Of a stretch of DNA of 38,849 nucleotides, positions 27,619 to 36,216 are shown piece after piece; the first letter of the stretch is position 1, and each line of letters opens with the position of its first letter. The DNA is taken from positions 21,222-60,070 of the forward strand of contig PLAH01000127.1 in NCBI GenBank assembly GCA_003134045.1, in the 5' to 3' direction. The notes beneath the pieces were generated by a model, which was not told where the DNA came from, searched no databases, and worked only from the letters and a program-made list of their open reading frames with translations. Both the position numbers and the translations under genes were made by a program. Source of the stretch: Gammaproteobacteria bacterium (GTDB taxonomy: Bacteria; Pseudomonadota; Gammaproteobacteria; Steroidobacterales; Steroidobacteraceae).

Positions 27619-30027
27619 TTAAATTCGCGCCACTCGAAGACGAAGCGCGTTGCCGATCACCGACACGGAGCTCAAGCTCATGGCGGCAGCAGCGATGATG
27701 GGACTCAAGAGAAGTCCGAAAGCGGGATACAACACCCCGGCAGCCACGGGTATCCCGATGACGTTGTAAACGAACGCCAGAATGAGATTCTCGCGGATAT
27801 TGCGCATGGTGGCGCGACTCAAGGCCCGGCCGCGCGCGATGCCGGCGAGATCGCCTTTGACGAGCGTGAGGCCGGCGCTTTGCATGGCAACATCGGTACC
27901 CGTGCCCATCGCAATACCGACATCGGCTTCGGCCAGCGCGGGAGCGTCATTCACACCATCCCCGGCCATCGCAACCACACGCCCTTCGCTCTTGAGTCGC
28001 CGAACGATGGCGTTTTTTTGATCGGGCAGTACGTCCGCTTCCACTTCGGTGATCCCGAGCTTCGCTGCGACCGCCTGCGCCGTGGTTCTGTTGTCGCCCG
28101 TCAACATGACGATTCGTATTCCCTCACTGCGTAGAGCGGCCAGCGCGGCCATTGTGGTCGCCTTGATCGGATCAGCGACGGCGATGATGCCTGCCGGCTT
28201 TTCATCGACTGCCACGAAGAGGGCCGTGGCGCCGTCCTTGCGCAGGGTGTCGGCGCGAGCCTCAAGCTCGGTGCTCGCCACCCCTAGGTCCTTGAGCAGC
28301 GCGGCGTTGCCGACGGCGACACTTCGATCCCCGCTGGTCCCGGTCACGCCCTTGCCCGTGACGGAAGCGAAATTCGTGACTTCTTGCAGGGTTATTTTGC
28401 GTTCCACTGCCGCTGCCAGAATGGCGGCGGCGAGCGGATGTTCGCTGGATTTTTCCAGACTCGCGCCCAGCGAAAGGACGGTGGCTTCGTCAAATCCCGC
28501 AGCGGCTACGACCGCCGTGACCCGCGGTTTACCCTCCGTGAGGGTGCCGGTTTTATCGACCACCAGGGTATCAACCTTCTCGAACCGCTCGAGCGCTTCG
28601 GCGTTTTTGATGAGGACGCCAGCGCTGGCACCTTTGCCCACGCCGACCATGATGGACATCGGGGTTGCGAGCCCGAGCGCGCAGGGGCACGCAATGATGA
28701 GCACCGACACGGCGGCAACCACCGCCAGCCCCAGCGCAGGAGCGGGTGCCCAGATCATCCAGGCTGCAAACGCGATGGCCGCCGAGGCCATGACCGCCGG
28801 AACAAACCAGGCGGCAACGACGTCGACGAGACGTTGGATGGGGGCGCGGCTGCGCTGCGCTTCGGCGACCATGTGCACGATACGAGATAGCATGGTATCG
28901 GCGCCGATCTTCTCAGCGGTGATCACGAGCGTGCCGGTCCCGTTGATCGTGCCGCCGATCACTTTGGCAGCGGACGACTTTTCGACCGGCATCGACTCGC
29001 CGGTCACCATCGATTCGTCGACGGAACTCGTTCCCTCCGTCACGGACCCGTCTACCGGAACCGCTTCACCTGGGCGCACCCGCAGTCGATCGCCGACGTG
29101 GACTTGATCGAGGGACACCTTCTCGTCGGTACCATCCGCACGAAGGCGCCGCGCGGTCTTCGGGGCCAACTTCAGAAGTGCCCGAATGGCGCCGCCGGTC
29201 TTCTCCCTCGCGCGCAATTCAAGCACCTGACCCAGCAGCACGAGGACCGTCACCGCCGCCGCCGCTTCGTAGTAGACCGGGATCATGCCGCCATGCTGAC
29301 GAAGGCCTGCGGGGAATAACGCGGGGGCAAACGTTGCCACCAAACTGTACAAATAAGACGCCCCTACCCCTAACGCAATCAAGGTGAACATGTTGGGCGA
29401 GCGGTTCAGAACCGAGGCCCACGCTCGTTGAAAGAACGGCCACGCACACCACAGCACAATGGGCGTTGCGAACGCGAACTGAATCCAAATCGAGGCCGCC
29501 ATAGACACGTAGTGGTCCAAATTCAGCACAGACAGGTGGCCGCCCATCTCCAAAACAAAGATAGGCGTGGCGAGGACAGCGCCGATCACGAAACGCCGGG
29601 TCATATCCTTGAGTTCAGGACTCGTGCCTTCTGCCTCCGGAACGCGCTCCGGCTCAAGTGCCATACCGCAGATCGGACAACTGCCGGGCGCATTACGCCG
29701 GATCTGCGGATGCATCGGACAGGTATAGATCGTTCCCGCGGTTAGGGGTGCCATCTGAGCTCCCGGCACGCTGGGAACGCCTTTGTCGGCAGGTTTCAGA
29801 AACCGACCGGGATCCGCTAGGAACTTCGCCTTGCAACCGTCGCAGCAGAAATAGTGCGTTTGCCCATCATGCTCCACCCGATGTTTCGCAGTGCCAGGGT
29901 CCACGAGCATGCCGCACACGGGATCACGCGCGTCGCCCGCAGCGATCGACACCGCCACTCCCTTCGCCGCATCCGAGTCATTGGCCGCTTGTGTACAGCA
30001 ACAAGCTCTTTGGGTTGTCGGCGTCAT
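27619..30027 (-). CDS. copA: Cu(I)/Ag(I)-type P1B ATPase with YHS and CPMHP metal-binding domains
   Basis: An 802-residue metal-exporting P-type ATPase. The Cys-rich N-terminus (ACCCTQ) is followed by a YHS domain ([20 protein letters not shown] with CCDGC, about 34-70). A heavy-metal binding motif YTCPMHPQI then PICGM (about 99-122) follows. The core has the CPC membrane motif (about 448), DKTGTLTEG (about 492), SEHPLAAAI (about 528) and [10 protein letters not shown] (about 690). The domain order is that of SilP/CopA-like pumps in silver and copper islands, so Cu(I)/Ag(I) is likely. First gene of the efflux operon, driven by the MerR-type promoter at 30066-30097. Confidence 0.93.
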   Translation of the reverse strand: MTPTTQRACCCTQAANDSDAAKGVAVSIAAGDARDPVCGMLVDPGTAKHRVEHDGQTHYFCCDGCKAKFLADPGRFLKPADKGVPSVPGAQMAPLTAGTIYTCPMHPQIRRNAPGSCPICGMALEPERVPEAEGTSPELKDMTRRFVIGAVLATPIFVLEMGGHLSVLNLDHYVSMAASIWIQFAFATPIVLWCAWPFFQRAWASVLNRSPNMFTLIALGVGASYLYSLVATFAPALFPAGLRQHGGMIPVYYEAAAAVTVLVLLGQVLELRAREKTGGAIRALLKLAPKTARRLRADGTDEKVSLDQVHVGDRLRVRPGEAVPVDGSVTEGTSSVDESMVTGESMPVEKSSAAKVIGGTINGTGTLVITAEKIGADTMLSRIVHMVAEAQRSRAPIQRLVDVVAAWFVPAVMASAAIAFAAWMIWAPAPALGLAVVAAVSVLIIACPCALGLATPMSIMVGVGKGASAGVLIKNAEALERFEKVDTLVVDKTGTLTEGKPRVTAVVAAAGFDEATVLSLGASLEKSSEHPLAAAILAAAVERKITLQEVTNFASVTGKGVTGTSGDRSVAVGNAALLKDLGVASTELEARADTLRKDGATALFVAVDEKPAGIIAVADPIKATTMAALAALRSEGIRIVMLTGDNRTTAQAVAAKLGITEVEADVLPDQKNAIVRRLKSEGRVVAMAGDGVNDAPALAEADVGIAMGTGTDVAMQSAGLTLVKGDLAGIARGRALSRATMRNIRENLILAFVYNVIGIPVAAGVLYPAFGLLLSPIIAAAAMSLSSVSVIGNALRLRVARI

Positions 30028-30065
30028 GGACTGTCCTTAGGTGTGCTGTACGGGCAGTATAGGGT

Positions 30066-30097
30066 AGTCTACGCTCCGTACCTAGGTACGGAGTCAA
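30066..30097 (-). promoter_or_regulatory. MerR-type operator-promoter for the efflux operon
   Basis: On the minus strand TTGACT (-35, plus 30092-30097) and TAGACT (-10, plus 30066-30071) are 20 bp apart, the overlong spacer of MerR-activated promoters. The spacer carries the perfect palindrome CTCCGTACCTAGGTACGGAG (30074-30093, running into the -35). CCGTAC-N4-GTACGG is the half-site pattern of mercury-resistance operators. It fires towards the P-ATPase and ends 3 bp before the merR start, so repression of merR from the same site is expected. Confidence 0.85.
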
Positions 30098-30100
30098 GTC

Positions 30101-30616
30101 ATGCCCAAAACAGTCGTCAATCGGGTTCCCGCTACAGTCCCATTCCATTCAGACGCCGCCGAAGTGACTATTGGGAAGCTCGCTCGGGCGGCCGAGGTGG
30201 GGGTCGAAACCGTACGGTACTACCAGCGACGTCGTCTGTTGGCTGTCCCACATAGCGCTGGCGGCGTGCGGCGCTATCCGCTCGCTACGATCGACCGGAT
30301 TCGGTTCATTAAGCGTTCGCAAGATCTTGGCTTCAGTCTCGATGAAATTCGCGAACTGATGCGTTTGGAGCAGGGCGGCGGTCGCGGTTCCATTCGCAAG
30401 ATTGCCGAAGCCCGACTGACCAGTATCCGCGAGAAGCTCGCGACGTTACAGCAGATGGAGAAGGTGCTGTCCGCGCTACTCTGCGAATGTGAACATACGG
30501 CTATGGCGGAGCCGTGTCCCATCATTGCTGCGTTGAGCACTGATCGGCCCTCAAGGCCGCATGCCGGCCGGCGATGTACCCCTGACACGTGGCGCGGGCC
30601 AAGCCGTGCTGGCTGA
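30101..30616 (+). CDS. MerR-family metal regulator, mercury-branch with altered cysteine set
   Basis: A 171-residue MerR-type activator. The HTH begins at about 23 (TIGKLARAAEVGVETVRYYQ). It aligns without gaps to the MerR of mercury operons over most of its length (GFSLDEI, REK, MEKVL, CPIIAAL). Two of the three Hg(II)-binding cysteines are kept (C130 and C139, matching C117 and C126), and C128 is also present. The position matching C82 is Arg95. It therefore probably senses another thiophilic ion such as Cu(I)/Ag(I), or Hg(II) differently. It is divergent from the copper/silver efflux operon. The last about 25 residues run into the 3' end of the convergent flavoprotein gene and look unlike normal MerR tails, so the original stop may be lost. 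Confidence 0.88.
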   Translation: MPKTVVNRVPATVPFHSDAAEVTIGKLARAAEVGVETVRYYQRRRLLAVPHSAGGVRRYPLATIDRIRFIKRSQDLGFSLDEIRELMRLEQGGGRGSIRKIAEARLTSIREKLATLQQMEKVLSALLCECEHTAMAEPCPIIAALSTDRPSRPHAGRRCTPDTWRGPSRAG

Positions 30617-32306
30617 ATCCGCCCGCCGATTCTCCGCCGCAGTAAAGACCGGGTATGACCCGGCCGTTCATGTCCATTACACGGCAGTGCGCATCGATCC
30701 GCAGACCCGCGCGCGAGTCGTGGATCACCGGTGTCGCCCAGGCGGCGTAGAAAGGCGGTGAGGCGATCTTGTGCAAGGGCCGGACCTTGCCGAAGTCCTC
30801 GTCGGTACCCGAATCCACGAACGAGTTGTAGCGCGCCACCGTCCGTAGCAAATTCTCCGGCGGCATGGGTACACGCTGGTGGGGCATGACGATCTTCGTG
30901 GCGAGTTCGGCCAAGGTATCGGCGCTGAAGAAGAAGCCCGCGGCGACATCGACATGGGGCGGCGCCGGCACCCAGTTCTCCCGGACCACCGCATCCGCGT
31001 CGAAGATCGCCCAAATCGGACCGCCGCCGTTGGGGCCATCGCCGATCCCGGCCATTGCGGCGTTGATCCAGTTGTTGGGCTTGTAGGCCACGTTCTTGGC
31101 GTTGAGATAGCTGCCCTCGACGTACGGCGTGATCGAACCGTAGTCGTTGGCGGTGAAGCCGAAGCCCGTCTCGTCGTAGAACCGCCGGCCGAGCATGTTG
31201 ACCATGATGGTGTCCTGCCAGTTGAGCACGGATAGCCCCGAGGCGCGGGCGCGGCCGAACACGGGGCTGCCCGGCATCCATTTCACGCTCGCATAGCCAT
31301 ACTGGCTGCCGATGGTCCCGGGCTTCGTGAGTCGGATGCCGAATTCGCCCGTCTGATTGTAAAGACCCCACAGCGACGCGCCGACGGCCATGGCCGCAAG
31401 CTCGCCGCTGGCATCCTGATCCGACCACGGCATCCCGCCGATGCCGCAATATTCCTCCGTCAGGCGCGGATCGAACATGCGCCGGAAATTCACGTTCCCC
31501 GACGACCCGCCGGTGGCGATGATCACCGCCTTACGGGCGCGAATGTCGAACCTGGCACCCTGGTGCTCGACGGCGATTCCGAGTACCCGACGCGCCGCCG
31601 GAGTCTGACGATGCAGCCCAACCATCGAGTGCCCGAGCAAGATCTGCACGCCGGCCTTCCTGGCCGCCGCTTCCAAGGGACGCATGAGTCCGCTGCCCGA
31701 AGAATAGGAGCTTCGCATGGCCGGGGAGACCGGCTCGCCGGTGTGCACCAGGGGCCAGTCCATCACGGCGGCATGCATTTCGCGCGGCGCTGAGTTGCCG
31801 ACCGACTCGCCGCCTGCGGCGTCCGGCGGCTTGTCAACGAACACCACGCCATGGGCAACCAGCCATTCGTAGGCGACCGCACTGTTGTCGGCGAACGCTC
31901 GGATGATCTCTCGATCGTTGTAACGGTAATCGGGAAAGCCGTTCGGTTCGACCACCGACCAGTCGGTGAGGTCTCGGAACACCAGGTCCGGCGAATCATC
32001 GATGTCATATTTCTTCTGGGCGCTGGTGCCGCCGCCCAGCGGAACGTTGCCCGCGCTCGTGATGGCGTGGCCGCCGATATCGCCCTGTGCTTCGACCACG
32101 ATGACGGACGCGCCGGCCTCACGCGCGGCGATGGCCGCCGGCAGTCCCATCGCACCGGCCCCGACCACGACAACGTCGGCCTCGTGCCTCGAGCCGACCG
32201 CAGATCCCGTGGCTTGGGCGAAGTCCGCAGGAAGCGTAGCGGCCGCGCCCGCCATCGTGGAGGTCAGGAGAAACCTCCGCCGCGAAAAATCCAGTTCGTC
32301 TTCCAT
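30522..32306 (-). CDS. Tat-exported FAD-dependent oxidoreductase (fumarate reductase/KstD-like flavoprotein)
   Basis: A 594-residue flavoprotein of the FAD_binding_2 family (fumarate reductase, urocanate reductase and 3-ketosteroid dehydrogenase relatives). A twin-arginine signal (SRRRFLLTS, about 8-16) indicates export in folded form. The Rossmann motif VVVGAGAMGLPAA then VIVVEAQGDIGGH (about 45-80) binds FAD. The C-terminal FAD motif is GLYCGGESAGGFSQHG (about 556-571). No haem or FMN-attachment domain is seen, so the electron partner is unknown; I cannot assign the substrate. Its 3' end overlaps merR by 95 bp in convergent orientation, which is odd and may mark a deletion joint. Confidence 0.82.
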   Translation of the reverse strand: MEDELDFSRRRFLLTSTMAGAAATLPADFAQATGSAVGSRHEADVVVVGAGAMGLPAAIAAREAGASVIVVEAQGDIGGHAITSAGNVPLGGGTSAQKKYDIDDSPDLVFRDLTDWSVVEPNGFPDYRYNDREIIRAFADNSAVAYEWLVAHGVVFVDKPPDAAGGESVGNSAPREMHAAVMDWPLVHTGEPVSPAMRSSYSSGSGLMRPLEAAARKAGVQILLGHSMVGLHRQTPAARRVLGIAVEHQGARFDIRARKAVIIATGGSSGNVNFRRMFDPRLTEEYCGIGGMPWSDQDASGELAAMAVGASLWGLYNQTGEFGIRLTKPGTIGSQYGYASVKWMPGSPVFGRARASGLSVLNWQDTIMVNMLGRRFYDETGFGFTANDYGSITPYVEGSYLNAKNVAYKPNNWINAAMAGIGDGPNGGGPIWAIFDADAVVRENWVPAPPHVDVAAGFFFSADTLAELATKIVMPHQRVPMPPENLLRTVARYNSFVDSGTDEDFGKVRPLHKIASPPFYAAWATPVIHDSRAGLRIDAHCRVMDMNGRVIPGLYCGGESAGGFSQHGLARATCQGYIAGRHAALRADQCSTQQ

Positions 32307-32645
32307 GCCCCGTTATCATCCGCGGCGTTCCGCGAGTCAATCGGGACATCCCGTAGGGGCCGGTCCAATTACTGATATCGGCCGGCACGCTCCCCTGGGA
32401 CGGCGGGCGATTCCGAATGTGCGGGTCCACCCCTCGGAAAGCGCGGGCGCTCACGCTCGACGTAACGAACGCGGCGCAAGAACGATATCGACCGCTGGCG
32501 GCAGACGAGTCTGGCGGCGGACTTTCAGGGTGCGTGACAAGGGAACTCTATATGAACTTGCCGGTGCGCTTGGCGGCACGCGCCGGACTCAAGCCCAAAT
32601 TGAAATTGACTGCATGAGGCCGGGAAGCCGGTTGATGTCCCCCTC
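32307..32645. other. Gene-poor stretch with an antitoxin relic
   Basis: No intact gene. It lies between the start of the flavoprotein gene and the 3' end of hipA. The only recognisable content is the HigA-like tail at 32552-32617. The rest shows no clear promoter, repeat or RNA. Confidence 0.5.
32552..32617 (+). pseudogene. Relic of a second HigA-like antitoxin (C-terminal 21 codons)
   Basis: MNLPVRLAARAGLKPKLKLTA followed by a stop matches the end of the intact antitoxin at 11369-11434 at 17 or so of 21 residues and about 79% of bases. Most differences are at third positions, so the copy diverged as a coding gene before it was broken. Nothing upstream in frame resembles the antitoxin HTH. 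It is evidence for a former second higBA-type module. Confidence 0.7.
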
Positions 32646-33992
32646 TCAAGGAATGAGCTTACGCAGTGCCGGCGTCGAGACATCGTCAATATGCCGAAAT
32701 GCGGGCGTGATCTTCTCGATTTGATCGGGAGGCACTTTGTACTCTTCGAAGCGCGCCTTCCAATTGCGCACGGTCCCCCAAATTCTCGCGATGCTCCCGG
32801 CGGCGGCCTTTGCGGATAGCGTGAATATCTCGCGACCAGCGAATGCGTTGTCGAGAGTTGCGACCCTGCCTTCCGGCCCCACTCCCAGGTGCAAGCGCCG
32901 CTCGGACGCCGAACTTGCCCGCGGCATCACATCGTACAGCGGGCTGAGCCGCCACCCCCGAAGATGCGGGTCCCAAACAAAGCCGTGGTTGCGCAGATGA
33001 TCGTCATCGTTGCTGACGAAGATGTTGAAGACCAAACGTTCGAACAGTTCGCGGTTATTTTGTCGAATCACACGCGGATGGCAGTAGCGTCGAATCGCTT
33101 GCGCCAAATCTGCATAGGACTTGTCCGGTGATTCCATCTCATCGCATGCCACAAGCGTGAGACCGCTGACGAACCCCAAACGCTTCTCCACCAATCCGGC
33201 CGCCGGAGCCGTGCTGAGCAGATCCTCCGGCAACGGGGCGTCTTCATCTGGCTTCGCCCAATATCGATCGAATCGGCGGATGAGCATCACGGCACGGGCA
33301 CCCAGGTGAATCAGCCTGACTGGCGGAACGGTTAGACCTGCCGCGGCCGCCAGTTGCAGAGTCGCGGTCTCAACGACAGGAACGACCAGCGCATCCCTCT
33401 GGCTTTGGAACTTTGCCAGCCACAACACCTGCTCGTTGTCACGAACCGTTGCCTTCGGGCGTGCACCTCCTAGCGGGCTGCCTTCGGCAAAAATGTCTTC
33501 GAGATTTGCAGGGACGGGTAGACCCTCATCGATGCGCTGGGCAGCCTCCATCAGGTACTGCAGATTATCCCAAGTGCCATAGCCCAGCGTGCTGTCCGAG
33601 TTTCGGGAGGGGCGAATGTCGAGTGCCCCCACGCGCTGGCTGCCTGCATGGAGCAGATAAGTAGACTCTGGCAGGCTATTCGCGGGTACTTTCAGTCGAG
33701 ACTCGATCACCCGGCGGCCCCAGGCATCGGGTGCGGCATCGCGAATCCCGCCGAACATTGAGAGGTTGTTGGGTGGGAAGAGGGCTTTACCGCGCACTGC
33801 GTTCTTGTCCCGAAGGCTTAAGCTCACCGGATCGACTTCGAGAGCGCCGGGACGTTCCAGGTATCGAGTCCCGTAGGCGAATGTTGAGGCCAACAGCTTT
33901 TCTCCGTCCTCCGTCAAAGTGAGCTGGCCGCAAGGTGCCCAGTGCGTATCGATGTAGGCGAAGACATACAGTCTCTGTTCCGTCGCGGTCAT
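32646..33992 (-). CDS. hipA: HipA-family Ser/Thr kinase toxin
   Basis: A 448-residue HipA-type kinase. The N-terminal HipA_N-like part runs to about 110 (NNLSMFGGIRDAAPDAWGRR, about 74-93). The Gly-rich loop GGARPKA lies near 173-179. The catalytic loop NIFVSNDDDHLRNHGF (about 319-334) carries the Asp and Asn, and a metal-binding SPLYDVMP follows near 345. All key elements appear intact. HipA toxins phosphorylate translation factors such as glutamyl-tRNA synthetase in the studied cases; the target here is unknown. The hipB antitoxin gene lies 2 bp upstream on the same strand. Confidence 0.9.
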   Translation of the reverse strand: MTATEQRLYVFAYIDTHWAPCGQLTLTEDGEKLLASTFAYGTRYLERPGALEVDPVSLSLRDKNAVRGKALFPPNNLSMFGGIRDAAPDAWGRRVIESRLKVPANSLPESTYLLHAGSQRVGALDIRPSRNSDSTLGYGTWDNLQYLMEAAQRIDEGLPVPANLEDIFAEGSPLGGARPKATVRDNEQVLWLAKFQSQRDALVVPVVETATLQLAAAAGLTVPPVRLIHLGARAVMLIRRFDRYWAKPDEDAPLPEDLLSTAPAAGLVEKRLGFVSGLTLVACDEMESPDKSYADLAQAIRRYCHPRVIRQNNRELFERLVFNIFVSNDDDHLRNHGFVWDPHLRGWRLSPLYDVMPRASSASERRLHLGVGPEGRVATLDNAFAGREIFTLSAKAAAGSIARIWGTVRNWKARFEEYKVPPDQIEKITPAFRHIDDVSTPALRKLIP

Positions 33993-33994
33993 GG

Positions 33995-34336
33995 CTAAAA
34001 GTCGATCTCATCCAGTTCGCGCTTCGTGAGCTCCGTTGCCCGGCGCCGCTGTTCTTTGGCGCTGAGGGCAGCCAAAGCAGGATCCGTTTCAGACAAGAGA
34101 TCGAGCAGCTTCTTGCCCGGCACAATGGCATCCAAATAACGCAGGAGCTGGCCCATGGCGATTCCGGGATCGCCTTTTTCCAGCCGATACGCCGTATTTC
34201 GTGATAGGCCCGCCCGCAGCGCCGTTTGGTCTTGCTTCATGCCTCGAGCGATCCGCAAGCGTGCGAGGGCCGCCCCCAGCCTTTTCGCCTCGGCGGCCAG
34301 GGTTGGGTCCAGGACTGCGGATTGGGTGACTTTCAT
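33995..34336 (-). CDS. hipB: HipB-like XRE antitoxin
   Basis: A 113-residue protein with a central XRE HTH (MKQDQTALRAGLSRNTAYRL, about 33-52) and a basic/acidic C-terminal tail (RRATELTKRELDEIDF). It is immediately upstream of hipA and would both neutralise HipA and repress the operon. Three palindromes lie just upstream (34342-34358, 34368-34381, 34453-34468), a plausible operator set. Confidence 0.88.
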   Translation of the reverse strand: MKVTQSAVLDPTLAAEAKRLGAALARLRIARGMKQDQTALRAGLSRNTAYRLEKGDPGIAMGQLLRYLDAIVPGKKLLDLLSETDPALAALSAKEQRRRATELTKRELDEIDF

Positions 34337-34341
34337 GCTCG

Positions 34342-34381
34342 TTTAATCAATCATTAAACAGATATTACTCGATTAATCGAG
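34342..34381. promoter_or_regulatory. Two palindromic operators upstream of hipBA
   Basis: TTTAAT-CAATC-ATTAAA (34342-34358) and the perfect 14-mer CTCGATTAATCGAG (34368-34381) lie 5-45 bp upstream of the hipB start. Both share the ATTAA-type AT core. They are well placed for repression by HipB bound to several sites, as in other hip operons. Confidence 0.65.
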
Positions 34382-34452
34382 CATGAATCATAAGGTTTGC
34401 GATGACCCAAGTCAAGTGGTATGCCTCTAAAATCAATTATTAAGGCAATAAG

Positions 34453-34468
34453 GATCGATTAATCGATC
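34453..34468. promoter_or_regulatory. Third hipBA-type palindrome
   Basis: GATCGATTAATCGATC is a perfect 16-bp palindrome that shares the 12-base core TCGATTAATCGA with the site at 34368-34381, 72 bp closer to hipB. The repeated core at two places supports a real binding sequence, possibly allowing DNA looping. Confidence 0.6.
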
Positions 34469-34555
34469 AAAATGCGTAGCCTCCCCGCCCCTTGATATGT
34501 TCGCGCAGGGCGGCGAAGACCACCAGCCCTGGTGCGTTGCGTGCATATTCCATCG

Positions 34556-34639
34556 ATCGTGGACGGTGATTTCAGTCTATCGTGGACAGCGCCGGGGATT
34601 CGGGGCGGACGCCGCCGATTCTTCTCAGGTGTCCACGAT
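34556..34639. repeat. ATCGTGGAC repeats, possible solo IS end
   Basis: ATCGTGGAC at 34556-34564 and ATCGTGGACA at 34579-34588 are direct repeats 23 bp apart. The inverse, TGTCCACGAT, is at 34630-34639. Closely spaced terminal repeats of this kind occur at the ends of IS21- and IS481-like elements. No transposase is present, so the assignment is tentative. Confidence 0.35.
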
Positions 34640-34673
34640 GAGAGTCATAGTGATGATCTCTATCCGGAAATCC

Positions 34674-34748
34674 CGGCCGCTTTGATCGAGATATGCGATG
34701 TACGCCCCCAAAGATTATGAGACCGAATTGCACTCTCCAAAGCGGCCG
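34674..34748. repeat. 11-bp perfect inverted repeat
   Basis: CGGCCGCTTTG (34674-34684) and CAAAGCGGCCG (34738-34748) are exact inverse copies with 53 bases between. It could be a small non-autonomous element, an RNA stem or a remnant of terminal repeats; nothing decides between them. Confidence 0.35.
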
Positions 34749-34804
34749 CTCACAACTTGCGGTTACACATTCGGATATTCGGATATTCTAGGGAGGTAAC
34801 CTCG

Positions 34805-35350
34805 CTAAACGGCTACCACTCTAGGAGGACGTGGAACCTCCACGCGGGCGTCCAAGTCATTGGACCTGGTCGCTTCCGCTTCGCGAAGGACCCATTCACG
34901 AAAGCTCGACACCAACGAGTTAGTGGCCGGTTCAAGCGGTGTCACCAGAAAATATGCAAACATGGGCGGCCCATTGATTGCCAGGTCAAAGGGCTGGACT
35001 AAGCGACCCGCAGCAAGGTCATCGGTGACTAAAGACATGTCGCCCAGCGCTATTCCGGCACCATCGATCGCGGCCTGAATCGCAAATGCGGAATCCTCAA
35101 AATGTAAGCCGGGTTTCAGCTCGAACCGCTCGACGCCAGCGGCTTGCATCCACGTCGTCCAGTCCGGCCACGTCACTCCTTGCCCGCTCCATGTCACATG
35201 AATGAGCGCGTGATTCAGGATGTCGGCCGGCGATCTAAGCGGCGATGCCGAGCGCAATAAGTTCGGGCTACATACCGGGAAAATGGAGTGCTCAAATAGG
35301 CGATCGCCCCCGGTACCGGTTTCATGGTGTGGGGCATCCGGCTCTTTCAT
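34805..35350 (-). pseudogene. LysR-family regulator, N-terminal DNA-binding half missing
   Basis: The product resembles the effector-binding half of a LysR regulator of the GcvA type: RLFEHSIFPVCSPNLL (about 17-32), LIHVTWSGQG, GIALGDMSLVTDDLAAGRLV (about 98-117) and FREWVL near 150. The HTH and linker (about 100-130 residues) are absent, and the upstream side runs into an MFS fragment on the other strand near 35320-35375. It cannot bind DNA as it stands. Intact relatives often sit next to glutathione S-transferase or transporter genes, which fits the remains to the right. Confidence 0.78.
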
Positions 35351-35374
35351 GAACGACCATCAACCGCATCTGGG

Positions 35375-35578
35375 ACGGTTTTTTTCTTCCTGTCAGTCGG
35401 CACTATTATGGGTCCAATACTGTTCGGCTGGATCGCGCCGCGAATTGGAACAGTGCCTTTTTTCCTTGCGTTAGCTGCACTCTCAGTGGTCGTGCTTCCT
35501 TTTTTTCCGAGTCGCATCTTTGATACGTCGGCTCCTCGCCCATCTGAAGCTCTGGAGTCAGTTACTGAATTTGTCTGA
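35375..35578 (+). pseudogene. MFS transporter, C-terminal fragment
   Basis: About 67 residues with two hydrophobic helices (VFFFLSVGTIMGPILFGW; VPFFLALAALSVVVLPFF) linked by IAPRIGT, the pattern of the last helix pair of a major facilitator. The rest of the transporter is missing and the left end abuts the LysR remnant. The frame is open leftwards to 35324, but that part is not MFS-like. It ends 17 bp before the GST gene. Confidence 0.65.
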
Positions 35579-35595
35579 TTCAGTCGAGTCGCAGC

Positions 35596-36216
35596 GTGAT
35601 TGATCTCTACACAACATCATCGCCAAACGGATTCAAGGCCACGATCGCGCTTGAAGAACTGGCTTTGCCTTACACGGTTCACCATATAAAGATTGCATCG
35701 GGGGACAACCGACAGTCGGCATTTCTATCGCTCAATCCCTATGGACGAATTCCGGTCATCGTGGACCGCGATACAAACATAACGCTATTCGAGAGCGCCG
35801 CGATCCTGTTGTATCTGGCGGAGAAGACGGGGCAACTCTTGCCGAGCGATATCAAAGGCCGATGGGCCGCGATCCAGTGGCTGCAATTCCATTCCTGCAG
35901 CATGGGCCCGATCCTCGGCCAGCGTGTTCATTTCGAGACCTCCGGTGCGAAGGTTCCGATCGCGATTGAACGCTACCGCAGGCTGTCGGAAGAGGCATTT
36001 GCGATCTTGGACGCGCGTTTGGCCAAAGCGCAGTTCCTCGCCGGTGACGAATATTCCATTGCCGACATTGCGACCTTCGCATGGGTCCACGTCGCTGGAC
36101 TCTGTGACTTCGCGATGGATCCCTACAAGAGCCTTGCTCTCTGGTGTGCACGTCTTCGGGCCCGACCGGCGGTGCAGAAAGGCATTGCAATCCCCGAGTT
36201 GGCAACAGGGCCGTGA
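35596..36216 (+). CDS. Glutathione S-transferase family protein (Ure2p/YfcG-like)
   Basis: A 206-residue GST. The thioredoxin-like N-terminal domain (MIDLYTTSSPNGFKATIALE at 1-20; NPYGRIPVIVD at about 48-58; LFESAAILLYLAEK at about 64-77, including the glutathione-binding E-S) is followed by an all-helical C-terminal domain (FLAGDEYSIADIATFAWVH, about 148-166). T-S-x-N near the start resembles the YfcG/YghU-type active-site region. The start is GTG 35596. Substrate unknown; it may act in detoxification or disulfide reduction. Confidence 0.85.
   Translation: MIDLYTTSSPNGFKATIALEELALPYTVHHIKIASGDNRQSAFLSLNPYGRIPVIVDRDTNITLFESAAILLYLAEKTGQLLPSDIKGRWAAIQWLQFHSCSMGPILGQRVHFETSGAKVPIAIERYRRLSEEAFAILDARLAKAQFLAGDEYSIADIATFAWVHVAGLCDFAMDPYKSLALWCARLRARPAVQKGIAIPELATGP

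Larger units (their letters stand above)
34469..34804. other. Gene-free, repeat-rich gap
   Basis: No gene is recognisable. It holds three copies of an ATCGTGGAC motif (two direct, one inverted; 34556-34639), an 11-bp inverted repeat (34674-34748), and a tandem CGGATATT-type duplication near 34773-34790. This looks like the ends of lost mobile elements between hipBA and broken LysR and MFS genes. Confidence 0.5.
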
